64,000 nucleotides of DNA, from positions 248,001 through 312,000 of the forward strand of contig NZ_VFJB01000005.1 in assembly GCF_008362905.1 (NCBI RefSeq), in the 5' to 3' direction. A program made the position numbers and the translations under genes. Shown in pieces: positions 1 through 11,467 of this stretch; the stretch's first letter is position 1; every line of letters starts with the position of its first letter. The notes under the pieces were generated by a model, which searched no databases, was not told the DNA's origin, and saw nothing but the letters and a program-made list of their open reading frames with translations. This DNA is from Deferribacter autotrophicus. GTDB lineage: Bacteria; Chrysiogenota; Deferribacteres; Deferribacterales; Deferribacteraceae.

Positions 1-57
1 AGTTAAAGAAGAATGATCCTCTTCTGAAAACATAAAATAAGGTAATATTATAATTTT

Positions 58-165
58 CATCCCCCAGTTTTTTGTAATAAAGTATTCAAAAACTGGGGGA
101 ATTTTTATGATAAAACAAATATAAATCATTTATTATAAATTAGTTGCCACTTTTTCAGTGGCAAA
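58..165 (+). repeat. Dispersed repeat, copy 1
   Basis: Full-length copy of a repeat found three times in this window. It opens with a perfect 12-bp inverted repeat (61-72 with 88-99, core ccccag/ctgggg) and ends with a second hairpin built on ttgccac (144-150) and gtggcaa (158-164). Between the hairpins lies the shared stretch gaatttttat and an AT-rich spacer. Bases 1-57, before the copy, show no recognisable gene or signal. The unit is non-coding and could be a REP- or MITE-like sequence. Confidence 0.75.
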
Positions 166-171
166 AAATTA

Positions 172-257
172 TCCAAAAACTGGTGGAATTTTTATAGTAA
201 TATTGGTATAAATAAAATATTATAAATTAGTTGCCACTTTTTCAGTGGCAACTAATT
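172..257 (+). repeat. Dispersed repeat, copy 2
   Basis: Second, partial copy directly after copy 1. It lacks the first arm of the 5' hairpin but keeps the aaaaactggtggaattttta stretch (175-194) and the closing hairpin with longer arms (ttagttgccac 228-238 with gtggcaactaa 246-256). Together with copy 1 it forms an imperfect tandem pair upstream of the nitrilase-family gene. Confidence 0.7.
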
Positions 258-297
258 TAGGGGCATGCTTATGCCCCTTAATATTTGGAGTGATGAT

Positions 298-1020
298 ATG
301 AAAGTGGGGGTAGTGCAATTAAGAATCGAAGAGAATATTGAAAAAAACATTCAGAAAGTAAATGATTTAACCTTGAATTATAAAGATACTGTTTTTTTAC
401 TTCCCGAACTTTTTACTACTGGTTTCAATTATGAGTTAATTCAGACGCTTGATGAGTCTCATATAAAACTTCTAAATTCTTTAAATGAAAACAATACTTT
501 TATGGGTTCTATAGTAAGAAAGAAAGAGGATGGATTTTATAATTCCTTTTTTATTAAGTACAAAAGTGGTATTTATTTTATATATGATAAAGTAAATCTT
601 TTTCCATTGATGGATGAGGATAAATATTTTAATCCCGGTGAGGGATATTATACTTTTGAAATGAGTAATGCAAAGGCAGGGTGTGCCATTTGTTTTGATT
701 TGAGGTTTTGTGAAATATTTGTTCAACTAAGAAAAAGTGGTGCTAAAATTGTTTTTTTACCTGCTGAATGGCCGAAAAAAAGAGTGGAGCATTTTAAGGT
801 TTTATGCAGGGCAAGGGCCATCGAGAATCAATATTATTTTGTGGCTTGTAATTCCGTTGGTAATACTTGGGGTGAAAAATTTGGTGGAAATTCCATGATA
901 ATTGACCCTTGGGGGAATATTTTAAAATCAGCAGATGATAAAGAAGATACGGTAATGGTTGATGAAATTGATTTTAGCTTGGTTGATGAAGTGAGAAATA
1001 CGATTCCAATGAGGTGTTAA
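298..1020 (+). CDS. Carbon-nitrogen hydrolase, nitrilase superfamily
   Basis: A 240-residue cytoplasmic hydrolase of the nitrilase/omega-amidase superfamily, which cleaves amide C-N bonds. The Glu-Lys-Cys triad is visible: Glu37 in LLPELF, Lys98 in YDKVNLFP and Cys132 in GCAICFDLRF. An upstream in-frame start exists at 265, but ATG 298 has GGAG seven bases before it and begins with the family-typical MKVGVVQL, so it was chosen. The length is slightly short for the family. The substrate is unknown; omega-amidase-like activity on deaminated glutamine is one option. The next gene follows three bases after the stop, so the two are probably cotranscribed. Confidence 0.88.
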   Translation: MKVGVVQLRIEENIEKNIQKVNDLTLNYKDTVFLLPELFTTGFNYELIQTLDESHIKLLNSLNENNTFMGSIVRKKEDGFYNSFFIKYKSGIYFIYDKVNLFPLMDEDKYFNPGEGYYTFEMSNAKAGCAICFDLRFCEIFVQLRKSGAKIVFLPAEWPKKRVEHFKVLCRARAIENQYYFVACNSVGNTWGEKFGGNSMIIDPWGNILKSADDKEDTVMVDEIDFSLVDEVRNTIPMRC

Positions 1021-1023
1021 TTT

Positions 1024-1407
1024 ATGAGAACTACTAAAATCCTTGTATGTGGAATGGGCGAGATTGAGTTTGGTGCTCTTTGCAAAATGTGCGAAAAAGA
1101 AAAATTTGATGAACCGGTTATAGTTTTTGAGGGGCATAAGGATTTACTTGTGAAAGACTTACTCAAGTTTCAGCCGGATGTTGAAAATAAAAAGGCGACT
1201 AAAGAGCGAATGATTCTTTTTAATGATATGCCTCAGCAGGAGATTATAAGATTTATTGAAACATATAAAAAGTATGGTTTTCCAAAACCTCTTTTTTGTG
1301 TGGTAACTGAACACAATGTTGAATGGAGTATTGAATATTTACTGAGCCATCTCGTGAAAGAGCGTGAAGAGGTGGAAAGGTATCATCGCATGAGACAAAA
1401 AAGATAG
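1024..1407 (+). CDS. DUF3783 family protein
   Basis: A 127-residue soluble protein resembling the DUF3783 family, which has no assigned function. The conserved part lies in the second half: a MILFNDMP segment, a helix and CVVTEHNVEWSIEYLL, followed by a charged tail rich in Glu and Arg. The start has a GAGGTG ribosome site six bases upstream, inside the end of the nitrilase gene. Tight spacing suggests an operon with that hydrolase. No catalytic motif is evident. Confidence 0.65.
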   Translation: MRTTKILVCGMGEIEFGALCKMCEKEKFDEPVIVFEGHKDLLVKDLLKFQPDVENKKATKERMILFNDMPQQEIIRFIETYKKYGFPKPLFCVVTEHNVEWSIEYLLSHLVKEREEVERYHRMRQKR

Positions 1408-1408
1408 T

Positions 1409-1459
1409 AGGTTGAGGCTTAGGTTAAGGTTAAGGGTTTTACGATTTACGTTTTACGAG
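1409..1459 (+). repeat. Short degenerate tandem motifs
   Basis: The gap between the DUF3783 gene and trpB2 begins with imperfect hexamers of the gttaag/cttagg type (about 1409-1436) followed by three copies of a ttacg-containing unit (about 1437-1459). The rest of the gap to 1621 is AT-rich with no clear terminator. A related ggttagg motif occurs at 3613-3627. Confidence 0.5.
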
Positions 1460-1631
1460 TTATGTTTCCAGTTTTCTTTTTCAATAATATCCCTACCGAT
1501 ATATCATCTCTCGATTTACTTAAGGATGAACTACTTATTATTTATCTTTACAAAATTTTGATTTTAATGTGGTTGCATATTTTTATTTTTTGGGTTAAAA
1601 ATTACTTAACCATTAGAAGCTGGAGGTAGTG

Positions 1632-2978
1632 ATGAAAAAAATTTATTTAGACACTAAAGAGTTGCCAAAACAGTGGTATAATATTTTGGCTGATTTACCA
1701 TCGCCGATGGATCCACCTTTGAGTCCTTTTACTAATAAACCTGTTACATTTGATGAAATGAAAGCTATTTTTCCTGAAAGCCTTATTGAGCAAGAAATGA
1801 GTGATAAACGCTGGATAGATATTCCTGAAGAAATTCTTGAAATTTTATCATTATGGAGACCGACTCCATTGATAAGAGCTGAAAGGTTGGAAAAACATCT
1901 TGGTACACCAGCGAAAATTTATTTTAAATATGAAGGTGTTTCACCTGCCGGAAGTCATAAGCCAAATACTGCTGTTGCTCAGGCTTATTATAACAAAAAA
2001 GAAGGTATTAAAAGATTAACCACTGAGACAGGGGCAGGGCAGTGGGGCAGTGCGTTGGCATTTGCAACAAAAATGTTTAATATGGAATGCCGAGTTTACA
2101 TGGTGAAGGTAAGTTTTTATCAGAAGCCTTATAGAAAGTCTTTTATGAGAATGTTTGGAGCTGAAGTGATTCCAAGCCCATCTGAGTTTACAAATAGCGG
2201 AAGAGCAATATTGGAAAAAAATCCTGATTCTAATGGTAGTCTTGGCATAGCTATAAGTGAGGCTGTGGAAGAGGCTGCCGGAAGAAATGATACTAATTAT
2301 GCGTTGGGCAGTGTTTTAAATCATGTGTTATTACACCAGACTGTTATTGGGTTAGAAGCTAAAAAGCAGCTTGAAATGGTGGGGGATTATCCTGATAAAA
2401 TATTTGCATCTTGTGGCGGTGGTTCCAATTTTGGCGGTATTGCCTTTCCTTTTTTAGCTGATAAATTTAACGGTAAAGATGTGGAAGCGGTTGCTGTAGA
2501 ACCTGCAAGTTGTCCTACATTGACAAAAGGTGTTTATGCATATGATTATGGTGATGTGGCTAAGCTTACTCCAATCATGCCGATGTTTACATTAGGGCAT
2601 GACTTTGAACCTCCAGCTATCCATGCAGGTGGATTGAGGTATCATGGTGATTCACCTATTGTAAGTAAGCTATATAAAGATGGATTAATTTCTGCTGAAG
2701 CTGTGAAACAGTTAGAAGTTTTTCAATACGGGATATTATTTGCTCAGACAGAAGGGATAGTGCCTGCTCCGGAATCTGCCCATGCCATAGCTGCTACGGT
2801 TAAAGAGGCACTAAGATGTAAAGAAACAGGTGAAGAAAAAACATTACTTTTCTGTTTAAGTGGTCACGGATTTTTTGATATGGCATCTTATGATGCATAT
2901 TTTGATGGCAAATTAGTGGATTATGAATATCCTGAAGAAATGATTAAAGAATCTTTGAAAAACTTACCAAAGGTATAA
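1632..2978 (+). CDS. trpB2: Tryptophan synthase beta chain, TrpB2 type
   Basis: A 448-residue PLP enzyme of the long TrpB2 branch, which condenses indole with serine to give tryptophan. The PLP lysine is Lys110 in AGSHKPNTA, and the phosphate-binding loop is [10 protein letters not shown]. TrpB2 proteins are longer than classical TrpB and carry N-terminal extensions, as here. ATG 1632 has GGAGG five bases upstream; a GTG three bases earlier is possible. No trpA or other trp gene is nearby, which fits a stand-alone role such as indole salvage. The gene ends at a strong hairpin shared with the convergent superoxide reductase gene. Confidence 0.93.
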   Translation: MKKIYLDTKELPKQWYNILADLPSPMDPPLSPFTNKPVTFDEMKAIFPESLIEQEMSDKRWIDIPEEILEILSLWRPTPLIRAERLEKHLGTPAKIYFKYEGVSPAGSHKPNTAVAQAYYNKKEGIKRLTTETGAGQWGSALAFATKMFNMECRVYMVKVSFYQKPYRKSFMRMFGAEVIPSPSEFTNSGRAILEKNPDSNGSLGIAISEAVEEAAGRNDTNYALGSVLNHVLLHQTVIGLEAKKQLEMVGDYPDKIFASCGGGSNFGGIAFPFLADKFNGKDVEAVAVEPASCPTLTKGVYAYDYGDVAKLTPIMPMFTLGHDFEPPAIHAGGLRYHGDSPIVSKLYKDGLISAEAVKQLEVFQYGILFAQTEGIVPAPESAHAIAATVKEALRCKETGEEKTLLFCLSGHGFFDMASYDAYFDGKLVDYEYPEEMIKESLKNLPKV

Positions 2979-2980
2979 AA

Positions 2981-3008
2981 AACCGGAGCTTTTGCTCCGG
3001 TTTTTTTT
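2981..3008. terminator. Bidirectional terminator between trpB2 and sor
   Basis: A hairpin with cggagc/gctccg arms around a tttt loop, preceded by an A run and followed by a T run. It lies between two converging genes, so it can serve both directions. Confidence 0.85.
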
Positions 3009-3009
3009 A

Positions 3010-3396
3010 TTAGAATTTTACTTCTACTTCACTTTCCCAAAGACCGTGGATATTGCAGTAACTTACGGCAATAAATTTACCTGGTTCATTCAGTTTAACT
3101 TTAAAAAGAGCTGATGGTTCAGTATATGCTGGACCTTGGTTTGCACCTTTTGTTGATTCTCCGTGAGCAGTGAATTCTGCTCTACCTATATTGTGAACAT
3201 TTCCACTTTCAGGTTTAAAGTAAAGTGCTATCCAACCAATGTAGTGCTCTGTGGTATTAGGATGAGCGATTTCTTTTCCAACAGATACATTAACAAGGAA
3301 CTCTTTTCCTGCTTCAATTTTTTCAGGTAATTCAATTACAGGTACATGTTTTTCGCTTTTAAAATCTGCACTTTTTACAAATTCTCCAATTGCCAT
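3010..3396 (-). CDS. sor: Superoxide reductase (neelaredoxin type)
   Basis: A 128-residue iron protein that reduces superoxide to peroxide without releasing oxygen, typical of anaerobes and microaerophiles. It is the one-iron class, since the N-terminal desulforedoxin domain is absent. The Fe(His)4Cys ligands are visible: His17 in EKHVP, His45 and His51 in HPNTTEHYIGW, and Cys114 and His117 in CNIHG. Glu15 is the usual sixth-position residue. The start has a clear GGAGG. The gene has its own promoter and a dyad operator (3459-3487), so it is likely regulated by a stress or iron repressor. Confidence 0.95.
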   Translation of the reverse strand: MAIGEFVKSADFKSEKHVPVIELPEKIEAGKEFLVNVSVGKEIAHPNTTEHYIGWIALYFKPESGNVHNIGRAEFTAHGESTKGANQGPAYTEPSALFKVKLNEPGKFIAVSYCNIHGLWESEVEVKF

Positions 3397-3458
3397 AAAT
3401 GACCTCCTTCAAAAGTTTCTTTTGCATTATAGCACAAAAACGATCTCTTTTCATACTT

Positions 3459-3487
3459 ATTATTTAGAATAAATCTAAATTTGTCAA
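3459..3487 (-). promoter_or_regulatory. sor promoter with dyad operator in the spacer
   Basis: On the minus strand, TTGACA (3482-3487) and AATAAT (3459-3464) are separated by exactly 17 bases. A perfect 7-bp inverted repeat, atttaga-N5-tctaaat (3462-3480), fills the spacer and touches both boxes. This is a classic repressor-site layout. A Fur/PerR-family repressor is plausible from gene function, but the regulator is not identified here. Confidence 0.65.
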
Positions 3488-3786
3488 GTTAAAATTATAC
3501 AAAATTTGTCTTAATTTGACTTCCTGAAAATTCTGTTTAATCGAAAAGGGTATATAAAGGGTATTAGGGGTTGTAGGGAAATAGAAAAAGTACAATGTTC
3601 AATGATTAAAATAGGTTAGGGGTTAGGATGAGATTAAATAGGGGTAGTATGGGTTGTAAAGGTAGTAAAGGTTGTAAGGGAAAAAGGGGGGATGAAATAT
3701 CCCCTTATAACCCCCTACTGCTCATACAATCCTTACAACTATGAAAATAATCCTCCAACTTATAAAAACGGAGGTGATGTTAGAAG
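3488..3786. other. Non-coding gap with tandem motifs and nested inverted repeats
   Basis: This stretch between sor and alaS has no plausible gene. It contains G-rich ggttagg-type motifs (3613-3627), then three 9-bp units ggttgtaaa, ggtagtaaa, ggttgtaag in tandem (3652-3678). A 9-bp inverted repeat (3671-3679 with 3731-3739) encloses a smaller ggggat/atcccc hairpin (3688-3704). No T-run terminator for alaS is seen. Confidence 0.55.
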
Positions 3787-6718
<2,932 letters not shown>

Positions 6719-6725
6719 TTTTCCG

Positions 6726-6753
6726 ATTATAGTTTAAAACAGTTATATTTCAA
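6726..6753 (-). promoter_or_regulatory. Promoter for HNH-alaS
   Basis: On the minus strand, TTGAAA (6748-6753) and TATAAT (6726-6731) are separated by 16 bases. Only seven bases separate the -10 box from the ATG at 6718, so transcription would start at or next to the start codon. Confidence 0.6.
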
Positions 6754-6777
6754 CAAAAAATCGTGCAGGAGGATGTC

Positions 6778-8376
6778 ATGTCAAAAACAGAGTTTTCAGG
6801 CCTGGAAGAACATGGTCTTGTGAATCTTGCGAGGATTCATTGGAATCTTACCACACCTCAATTATATGAAGAAGCTGTAAAAAGGAGAGAAGGGCTAATT
6901 GCTCATCTTGGTCCTTTAGTGGTAAGAACTGGTCACCACACAGGAAGATCGCCAAATGATAAGTTTATTGTGGATACTGATGATGTAAGTAAAGATGTTT
7001 ATTGGAAAGGTGACAATAAAGCAATTAGTGAGGAAAATTTTGAAAGACTCTATCATAGGTTGCAGGCATATTTGCAGAATAAAGAGGTGTATGTTCAAGA
7101 ATGTTATGCAGGTGCCGATGAGAAACACAGAATAAAAGTAAGAGTTATTACGGAATATGCTTGGCACAATCTTTTTGCTAGGAATATGTTTCTTAGAGAG
7201 TTTGATTTGAATATACTTGAGTCTTTTACTCCAGATTTTACTATTATTGATGTACCTAGGTTTCATGCTATTCCTGAGATTGATGGGACAAATTCTGAGA
7301 CTTTTATCATAATTAATTTTAAGAAACGCCTTGTTTTGATTGGTGGGACAAGTTATGCAGGTGAGATAAAAAAATCTATATTTACAGTTATGAATTATTT
7401 ACTTCCAAAAGAAAATGTTTTGTCAATGCATTGCTCAGCAAATGTTGGTAGCTCAGATGATGTGGCACTTTTTTTTGGTCTTTCAGGAACCGGAAAAACT
7501 ACTCTTTCCACTGATCCAAACCGTTATTTGATTGGTGATGATGAGCATGGTTGGAGTGATGAGGGGGTTTTCAATATTGAAGGTGGTTGCTATGCCAAAG
7601 TTATAAGGCTTTCAAAGGAAGCTGAGCCTGATATATATGAGTGTACGAGAAAATTTGGTACAATACTTGAAAATGTAACTCTTGATTCTAGAACGAGAAG
7701 AGTAAATCTTGATGATGATTCTCTCACGGAAAATACAAGAGCAAGTTATCCTCTTTCACATCTTCCTAGAGTTGTAAAAAATTCAAGAGGTGGACATCCA
7801 AAAAATATAATTTTTCTTACTTATGATGCTTTTGGTGTTTTGCCGCCTGTGGCAAAACTTACATTTAATCAAGCAATGTATCACTTTATTTCTGGATACA
7901 CAGCTAAAGTGGCTGGGACTGAAAGGGGGGTAAAAGAACCTAAAACAACTTTCAGTGCATGTTTTGGTGCACCGTTTATGGTATACCACCCTGCAGTATA
8001 TGCAAAACTTCTTGGTGAAAAGGTTAAAAAATATAATGTGGACTGCTGGCTTATTAACACAGGTCTTACTGGTGGTCCTTATGGTGTAGGAACAAGATTT
8101 AAGATTCAGCATACAAGAAACATTGTCAACTCTATTCTTGATGGAAAATTAAAAAATGTTGATTTTGTAGAGGATGATATTTTTGGATTTTTAGTTCCAA
8201 AAAATGCTCCTGATGTGCCTGAAGATGTTTTGAATCCAAGGTTAGCTTGGAGTGATAAAAATGCTTATGACGAGACTAAGAAAAGACTTGCACGGGAATT
8301 TGTGGAAAATATAAAGAAATTTGAAGATGATATTGATGAAGAGATTTTAAAAGGAGCACCAAAACTAGTTGATTAA
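6778..8376 (+). CDS. pckA: Phosphoenolpyruvate carboxykinase (ATP)
   Basis: A 532-residue ATP-dependent enzyme interconverting oxaloacetate and phosphoenolpyruvate, used in gluconeogenesis or, in some anaerobes, in carboxylation. It shows the substrate motif HHTGRSPNDKF, the kinase-1a loop GLSGTGKTT (about 235-242) and the kinase-2 motif IGDDEHGW (about 252-259). ATG 6778 was chosen because AGGAGG sits five bases before it; an in-frame GTG at 6763 lies upstream of that site. It is a single-gene unit ending at a strong terminator and divergent from the HNH-alaS operon. Confidence 0.97.
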   Translation: MSKTEFSGLEEHGLVNLARIHWNLTTPQLYEEAVKRREGLIAHLGPLVVRTGHHTGRSPNDKFIVDTDDVSKDVYWKGDNKAISEENFERLYHRLQAYLQNKEVYVQECYAGADEKHRIKVRVITEYAWHNLFARNMFLREFDLNILESFTPDFTIIDVPRFHAIPEIDGTNSETFIIINFKKRLVLIGGTSYAGEIKKSIFTVMNYLLPKENVLSMHCSANVGSSDDVALFFGLSGTGKTTLSTDPNRYLIGDDEHGWSDEGVFNIEGGCYAKVIRLSKEAEPDIYECTRKFGTILENVTLDSRTRRVNLDDDSLTENTRASYPLSHLPRVVKNSRGGHPKNIIFLTYDAFGVLPPVAKLTFNQAMYHFISGYTAKVAGTERGVKEPKTTFSACFGAPFMVYHPAVYAKLLGEKVKKYNVDCWLINTGLTGGPYGVGTRFKIQHTRNIVNSILDGKLKNVDFVEDDIFGFLVPKNAPDVPEDVLNPRLAWSDKNAYDETKKRLAREFVENIKKFEDDIDEEILKGAPKLVD

Positions 8377-8380
8377 TAAA

Positions 8381-8408
8381 AGGCGGCTCTACACAGCCGC
8401 CTTTTTTA
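8381..8408 (+). terminator. pckA terminator
   Basis: Perfect 8-bp stem aggcggct/agccgcct (8381-8388, 8395-8402) with a six-base loop, followed by a T run. Confidence 0.92.
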
Positions 8409-8417
8409 TTTTTGAAC

Positions 8418-8446
8418 TTAAATCTTTTTATTTTTTCGTATATACT
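8418..8446 (+). promoter_or_regulatory. Candidate promoter for the tonB operon
   Basis: A -10 box TATACT (8441-8446) lies eight bases before the tonB ATG. A weak -35 candidate TTAAAT (8418-8423) is 17 bases upstream of it. No ribosome site precedes the ATG, so a nearly leaderless mRNA is possible. Confidence 0.4.
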
Positions 8447-8454
8447 GATAGATT

Positions 8455-9333
8455 ATGAGAAAAACGTTTTTAATTTTTTTAATTGTTTCAATTGTTATCC
8501 ATATGTCCCTATTTTATTTCATAAAAATAAAAAAGCCTGAAATCAAAAAAGAAAAGCCTATTTTTGTGGATATTGTTAAGAAAAAAAAGGATATACCTCA
8601 AAAAAATGATAAGAAGAAAAAGAAAATTTTATCTGAAAAGGATAAAATTTTAAAAAAGAAAGGGATAGAGAAAAAAACAGAAAAAATTCCTAAAAAAGAT
8701 AACAATATTGTAGATAGGAAAAAATTACCTGAAAAGAAGAAAAAGATTGTAATACCTAAGAAGAAAAAGATACCTGAAAAAAGTAAAGAAGTGGTGAAGA
8801 AAAAGGAGAAGAAAGGGCTAAATTTAAATAAGCAGAAAACTGTAGAGAAGAAAAAAGAGAAAAAAAGAGAAGAAAAAACGCAGGTATTTGATAAGGGGAA
8901 AGATAAAAAATTAACAAAAGACCAGGTTGCCAGTATTTTAAATCCGAAATCCATTATTTCGAAATATGCCGAAAAGAGTGAAGCAGGTTCAAAGGAAGGT
9001 GAAGATGATGTAGATGTTAGAATGATGAAGTATAAATATGCTTCTTATTTTAAAAAGTTTGAGAGAAGATTATATCAAGTATGGCATTATCCAAGGAGTT
9101 CGGCGGAGAGAGGTGAGGAGGGGACTGTTAAAATTAAGTTTACTATTTTAAAGGATGGTACTATAACAAACATTAGAATATTGCAAAGCAGTGGTTATCC
9201 TGCTCTTGACAGGGAGGCAGTTAGAGCTTTGAAAAAGATGAAAGGTATTCCTTTACCAGATTCTTACGGTTTAAAAAGATTGAATGTTACGGGATATTTT
9301 GTTTATAGATTAAATTATCTCTTTGTGTATTGA
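8455..9333 (+). CDS. tonB: TonB-type energy-transducing protein
   Basis: A 292-residue inner-membrane protein that should pass proton-motive energy to outer-membrane receptors. It has one N-terminal membrane segment (about 3-23), a long highly charged linker (about 24-170) and a C-terminal TonB domain (about 200-292) with VWHYPRSSAERGEEGTVKI and SSGYPALDREAV. The linker is dominated by Lys and Glu rather than the usual Pro-Lys/Pro-Glu. No exbB, exbD or receptor gene is adjacent. It heads a run of genes that continues into archease with one base between stop and start. No ribosome site is evident. Confidence 0.88.
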   Translation: MRKTFLIFLIVSIVIHMSLFYFIKIKKPEIKKEKPIFVDIVKKKKDIPQKNDKKKKKILSEKDKILKKKGIEKKTEKIPKKDNNIVDRKKLPEKKKKIVIPKKKKIPEKSKEVVKKKEKKGLNLNKQKTVEKKKEKKREEKTQVFDKGKDKKLTKDQVASILNPKSIISKYAEKSEAGSKEGEDDVDVRMMKYKYASYFKKFERRLYQVWHYPRSSAERGEEGTVKIKFTILKDGTITNIRILQSSGYPALDREAVRALKKMKGIPLPDSYGLKRLNVTGYFVYRLNYLFVY

Positions 9334-9334
9334 T

Positions 9335-9736
9335 ATGAAAAAGTTTGAAATTGTCGAAACTACGGCCGATGTCGGATTAAAAGTATTTGGTGAAAATAGA
9401 AAAGATTTTATTGAGAATCTTATTGCAGGTTTTTATTATTTGGTTTTTGATGAAAATATTAATTTTGACGAAGGTTTAAAATCGAACCAAATAGTAGAAA
9501 AAGATTTTGATGATTTTGAGGATTTTGTGTATGATTTATTAAATGATTTGATATTTTACTTGTATGTCAAAAAGAGTTTGTTCAAAGTAAAGATTCTTGA
9601 AGAGAATCGAGCAGTTTTTGAAGTTTATAGAAATAGTTATTTTATTGAGATTGAAATTAAAGCGGCTACTAAACACAGATTTTGTGTAAAAGAATACAAG
9701 GGTTTATTAGAGGGTTTGATTGTCTTTGATATTTAA
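9335..9736 (+). CDS. Archease
   Basis: A 133-residue protein of the archease family, which activates the RNA ligase RtcB by promoting its guanylylation. The family signature near the N-terminus is seen as ETTADVGLKVFG, with acidic residues DFDDFEDFVYDLLND in the middle. ATG 9335 is used; an earlier TTG in the same frame would overlap tonB. No rtcB is in this window, so the partner must lie elsewhere or the protein serves another RNA enzyme. It overlaps the next gene by 17 bases. Confidence 0.85.
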   Translation: MKKFEIVETTADVGLKVFGENRKDFIENLIAGFYYLVFDENINFDEGLKSNQIVEKDFDDFEDFVYDLLNDLIFYLYVKKSLFKVKILEENRAVFEVYRNSYFIEIEIKAATKHRFCVKEYKGLLEGLIVFDI

Positions 9737-10409
9737 AAAGATTAAAGAAAGGCTTATAGGAAGCATTTTAAAAGTTAATAAGACTGTTTCGTTTATTGGA
9801 AACGATCTGGTTGTCGGCGTATCTGGTGGTGTTGATTCTTGGGTTCTATGGAAAGTTATGGAAGAATATTATAAAAAAAATGAAATATCAGCAAAAATTT
9901 ATCCTGTTCATGTTGGAATTTCGGGTGATATAAAAACAAAATTAGCATTGGAAAATGTTATAAATGTTGAAGTAGATAAAGAAATTCATTTTCCCATTGA
10001 CTGTTATCAATGTTCAAGAGTTAGGCGTGAATATATTTTCAAATTTTGTAAAGAAAAAGGGATAAAATACATACTATTTGCCCATCATGCAGATGATTTT
10101 GCTGAAAGGTTTTTATGGAACTTGTTTTATTATAAAAAGTTGGAATCCTTACCGATTTGCAGAAGTTACTTTGAAGGAATGTTTACCATTGTGAGACCTT
10201 TTCATTTTGTTAATAAAAAAGATATTGAAAAATATGCAAGAATTATGGGGTATGAAGATATCGAGCATAAATGTAGTGTTAAAAATAGTGTTTCAAATAT
10301 AGTTAGCAAGATTTCGAAAGAGATAGGCTTAAATATTATTGATGTTGTAGGGAATATTAATTATATTATCGAAAAATATAAAATTTATGGAGAGAATGAT
10401 GAAAAATAA
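9720..10409 (+). CDS. TtcA-like PP-loop tRNA thiolation protein
   Basis: A 229-residue ATP-pyrophosphatase of the TtcA/TilS group. It has the PP-loop SGGVDS (35-40), a CxxC followed by basic residues (Cys95/Cys98 in [10 protein letters not shown]) as in TtcA, and a third cysteine (Cys185) at the position where TtcA carries its last cluster ligand. These three cysteines fit a [4Fe-4S] cluster for tRNA C32 2-thiolation. It is shorter than typical TtcA, so another thiolation target is possible. The start is probably TTG 9720 with GAGGG upstream, inside the archease gene. Confidence 0.72.
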   Translation: MSLIFKKIKERLIGSILKVNKTVSFIGNDLVVGVSGGVDSWVLWKVMEEYYKKNEISAKIYPVHVGISGDIKTKLALENVINVEVDKEIHFPIDCYQCSRVRREYIFKFCKEKGIKYILFAHHADDFAERFLWNLFYYKKLESLPICRSYFEGMFTIVRPFHFVNKKDIEKYARIMGYEDIEHKCSVKNSVSNIVSKISKEIGLNIIDVVGNINYIIEKYKIYGENDEK

Positions 10410-11466
10410 TTGGGAACTAAAATGGATGGCTTGGGAGATTACAGAAAAGTGTAATTTAAACTGTGTTCATTGCCGTTCATCCTCTGATATTCATTCGCCT
10501 GAAGGATTGTTTACTCTAGATAAATGTTATAAACTCCTTGATGAGATAAAAACCTTCGCAAATCCAGTTATTGTTCTTTCTGGCGGGGAACCTCTTTTAA
10601 GAAAAGATGTTTTTGATATTGCAAAATATGGCACTGAACTTGGTTTTCGTATGTGTATGGCTACAAATGGCGTACTGGTAAATGATGAGGTTTGTAAAAA
10701 AATTAAGGAGAGTGGTATTAAAATTGTTTCATTGAGTCTTGATGGTTCTACAAAGGAAATACATGATGATTTTAGAGGTCAGCCAGGTGCTTTTGATGGA
10801 GTTATGAGGGCTGCAGAATATTTCAGAAAACACGAAATTCCTTTTATTATAAATTCATCTTTTACAAAAAGGAATCAGCACGATATAGAGAATGTTTATA
10901 AACTTGCAAAGAAAATCGGTGCCACTGCCTGGTATATGTTTTTGATTGTTCCTACAGGTAGAGGTGAAGAGATAATGAAAGAGCTTGTAAGTAAAGAGGA
11001 TTATGAGGATATACTTAATTGGCATTATGAAATGGAGAGGGATGAAGAGGATATTTTAGTTAGGCCCACTTGTGCACCACAGTATTACAGAATTTGGCAC
11101 GAAAGAAGTAAAGAGGAAGGCAAAGATACAAAAAGAAGAAGTCTTAAATTTTCCACAGGTGGTGGTAAGGGGTGTATAGCTGCACAGTCCATTTGTTTTA
11201 TTAGTGCTAAGGGTGATGTATACCCTTGTTCATATTTTCCTATTAGTGCAGGAAATATTTTTGAAAAAAGTTTTAAAGAGATATGGGATACATCAAAACT
11301 GTTTAATGATATAAGGGATTTTAAATCTTATGAAGGTAAATGTGGAAAATGTAAATATCTCGGAGTATGTGGTGGGTGTAGGGCAAGAGCTTACGCTGTA
11401 ACAGGTGATTATATGGAAGAAGAGCCTTTCTGTGATTATATTCCGGAAAATTATATAAGAAAATAA
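10399..11466 (+). CDS. Radical SAM/SPASM enzyme, NirJ/AhbD-like
   Basis: A radical SAM protein of about 355 residues. The cluster motif is CNLNCVHC (Cys18, 22, 25 from this start), with LSGGEPLLR for SAM binding. The C-terminal SPASM part has [18 protein letters not shown] and a final Cys in EEPFCDYIP, for auxiliary clusters. The overall pattern resembles the heme-pathway enzymes AhbC, AhbD and NirJ, but peptide-modifying SPASM enzymes share it. No other heme gene is adjacent. Three in-frame ATGs compete (10387, 10396, 10399); the last best fits the GGAGAG site. The gene overlaps the preceding stop. Confidence 0.75.
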   Translation: MKNNWELKWMAWEITEKCNLNCVHCRSSSDIHSPEGLFTLDKCYKLLDEIKTFANPVIVLSGGEPLLRKDVFDIAKYGTELGFRMCMATNGVLVNDEVCKKIKESGIKIVSLSLDGSTKEIHDDFRGQPGAFDGVMRAAEYFRKHEIPFIINSSFTKRNQHDIENVYKLAKKIGATAWYMFLIVPTGRGEEIMKELVSKEDYEDILNWHYEMERDEEDILVRPTCAPQYYRIWHERSKEEGKDTKRRSLKFSTGGGKGCIAAQSICFISAKGDVYPCSYFPISAGNIFEKSFKEIWDTSKLFNDIRDFKSYEGKCGKCKYLGVCGGCRARAYAVTGDYMEEEPFCDYIPENYIRK

Positions 11467-11467
11467 A

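Noticed and set aside
58-257. Possible CRISPR array from the repeated segments
   Set aside because: Only two adjacent copies, unequal lengths, palindromic content and no cas genes. The units match a dispersed repeat with a third copy at 25.7 kb.
8598-8954. 118-residue Phe/Ser-rich reading frame on the minus strand
   Set aside because: It is the antisense shadow of the Lys-rich tonB linker, where AAA/AAG codons read as TTT/CTT.
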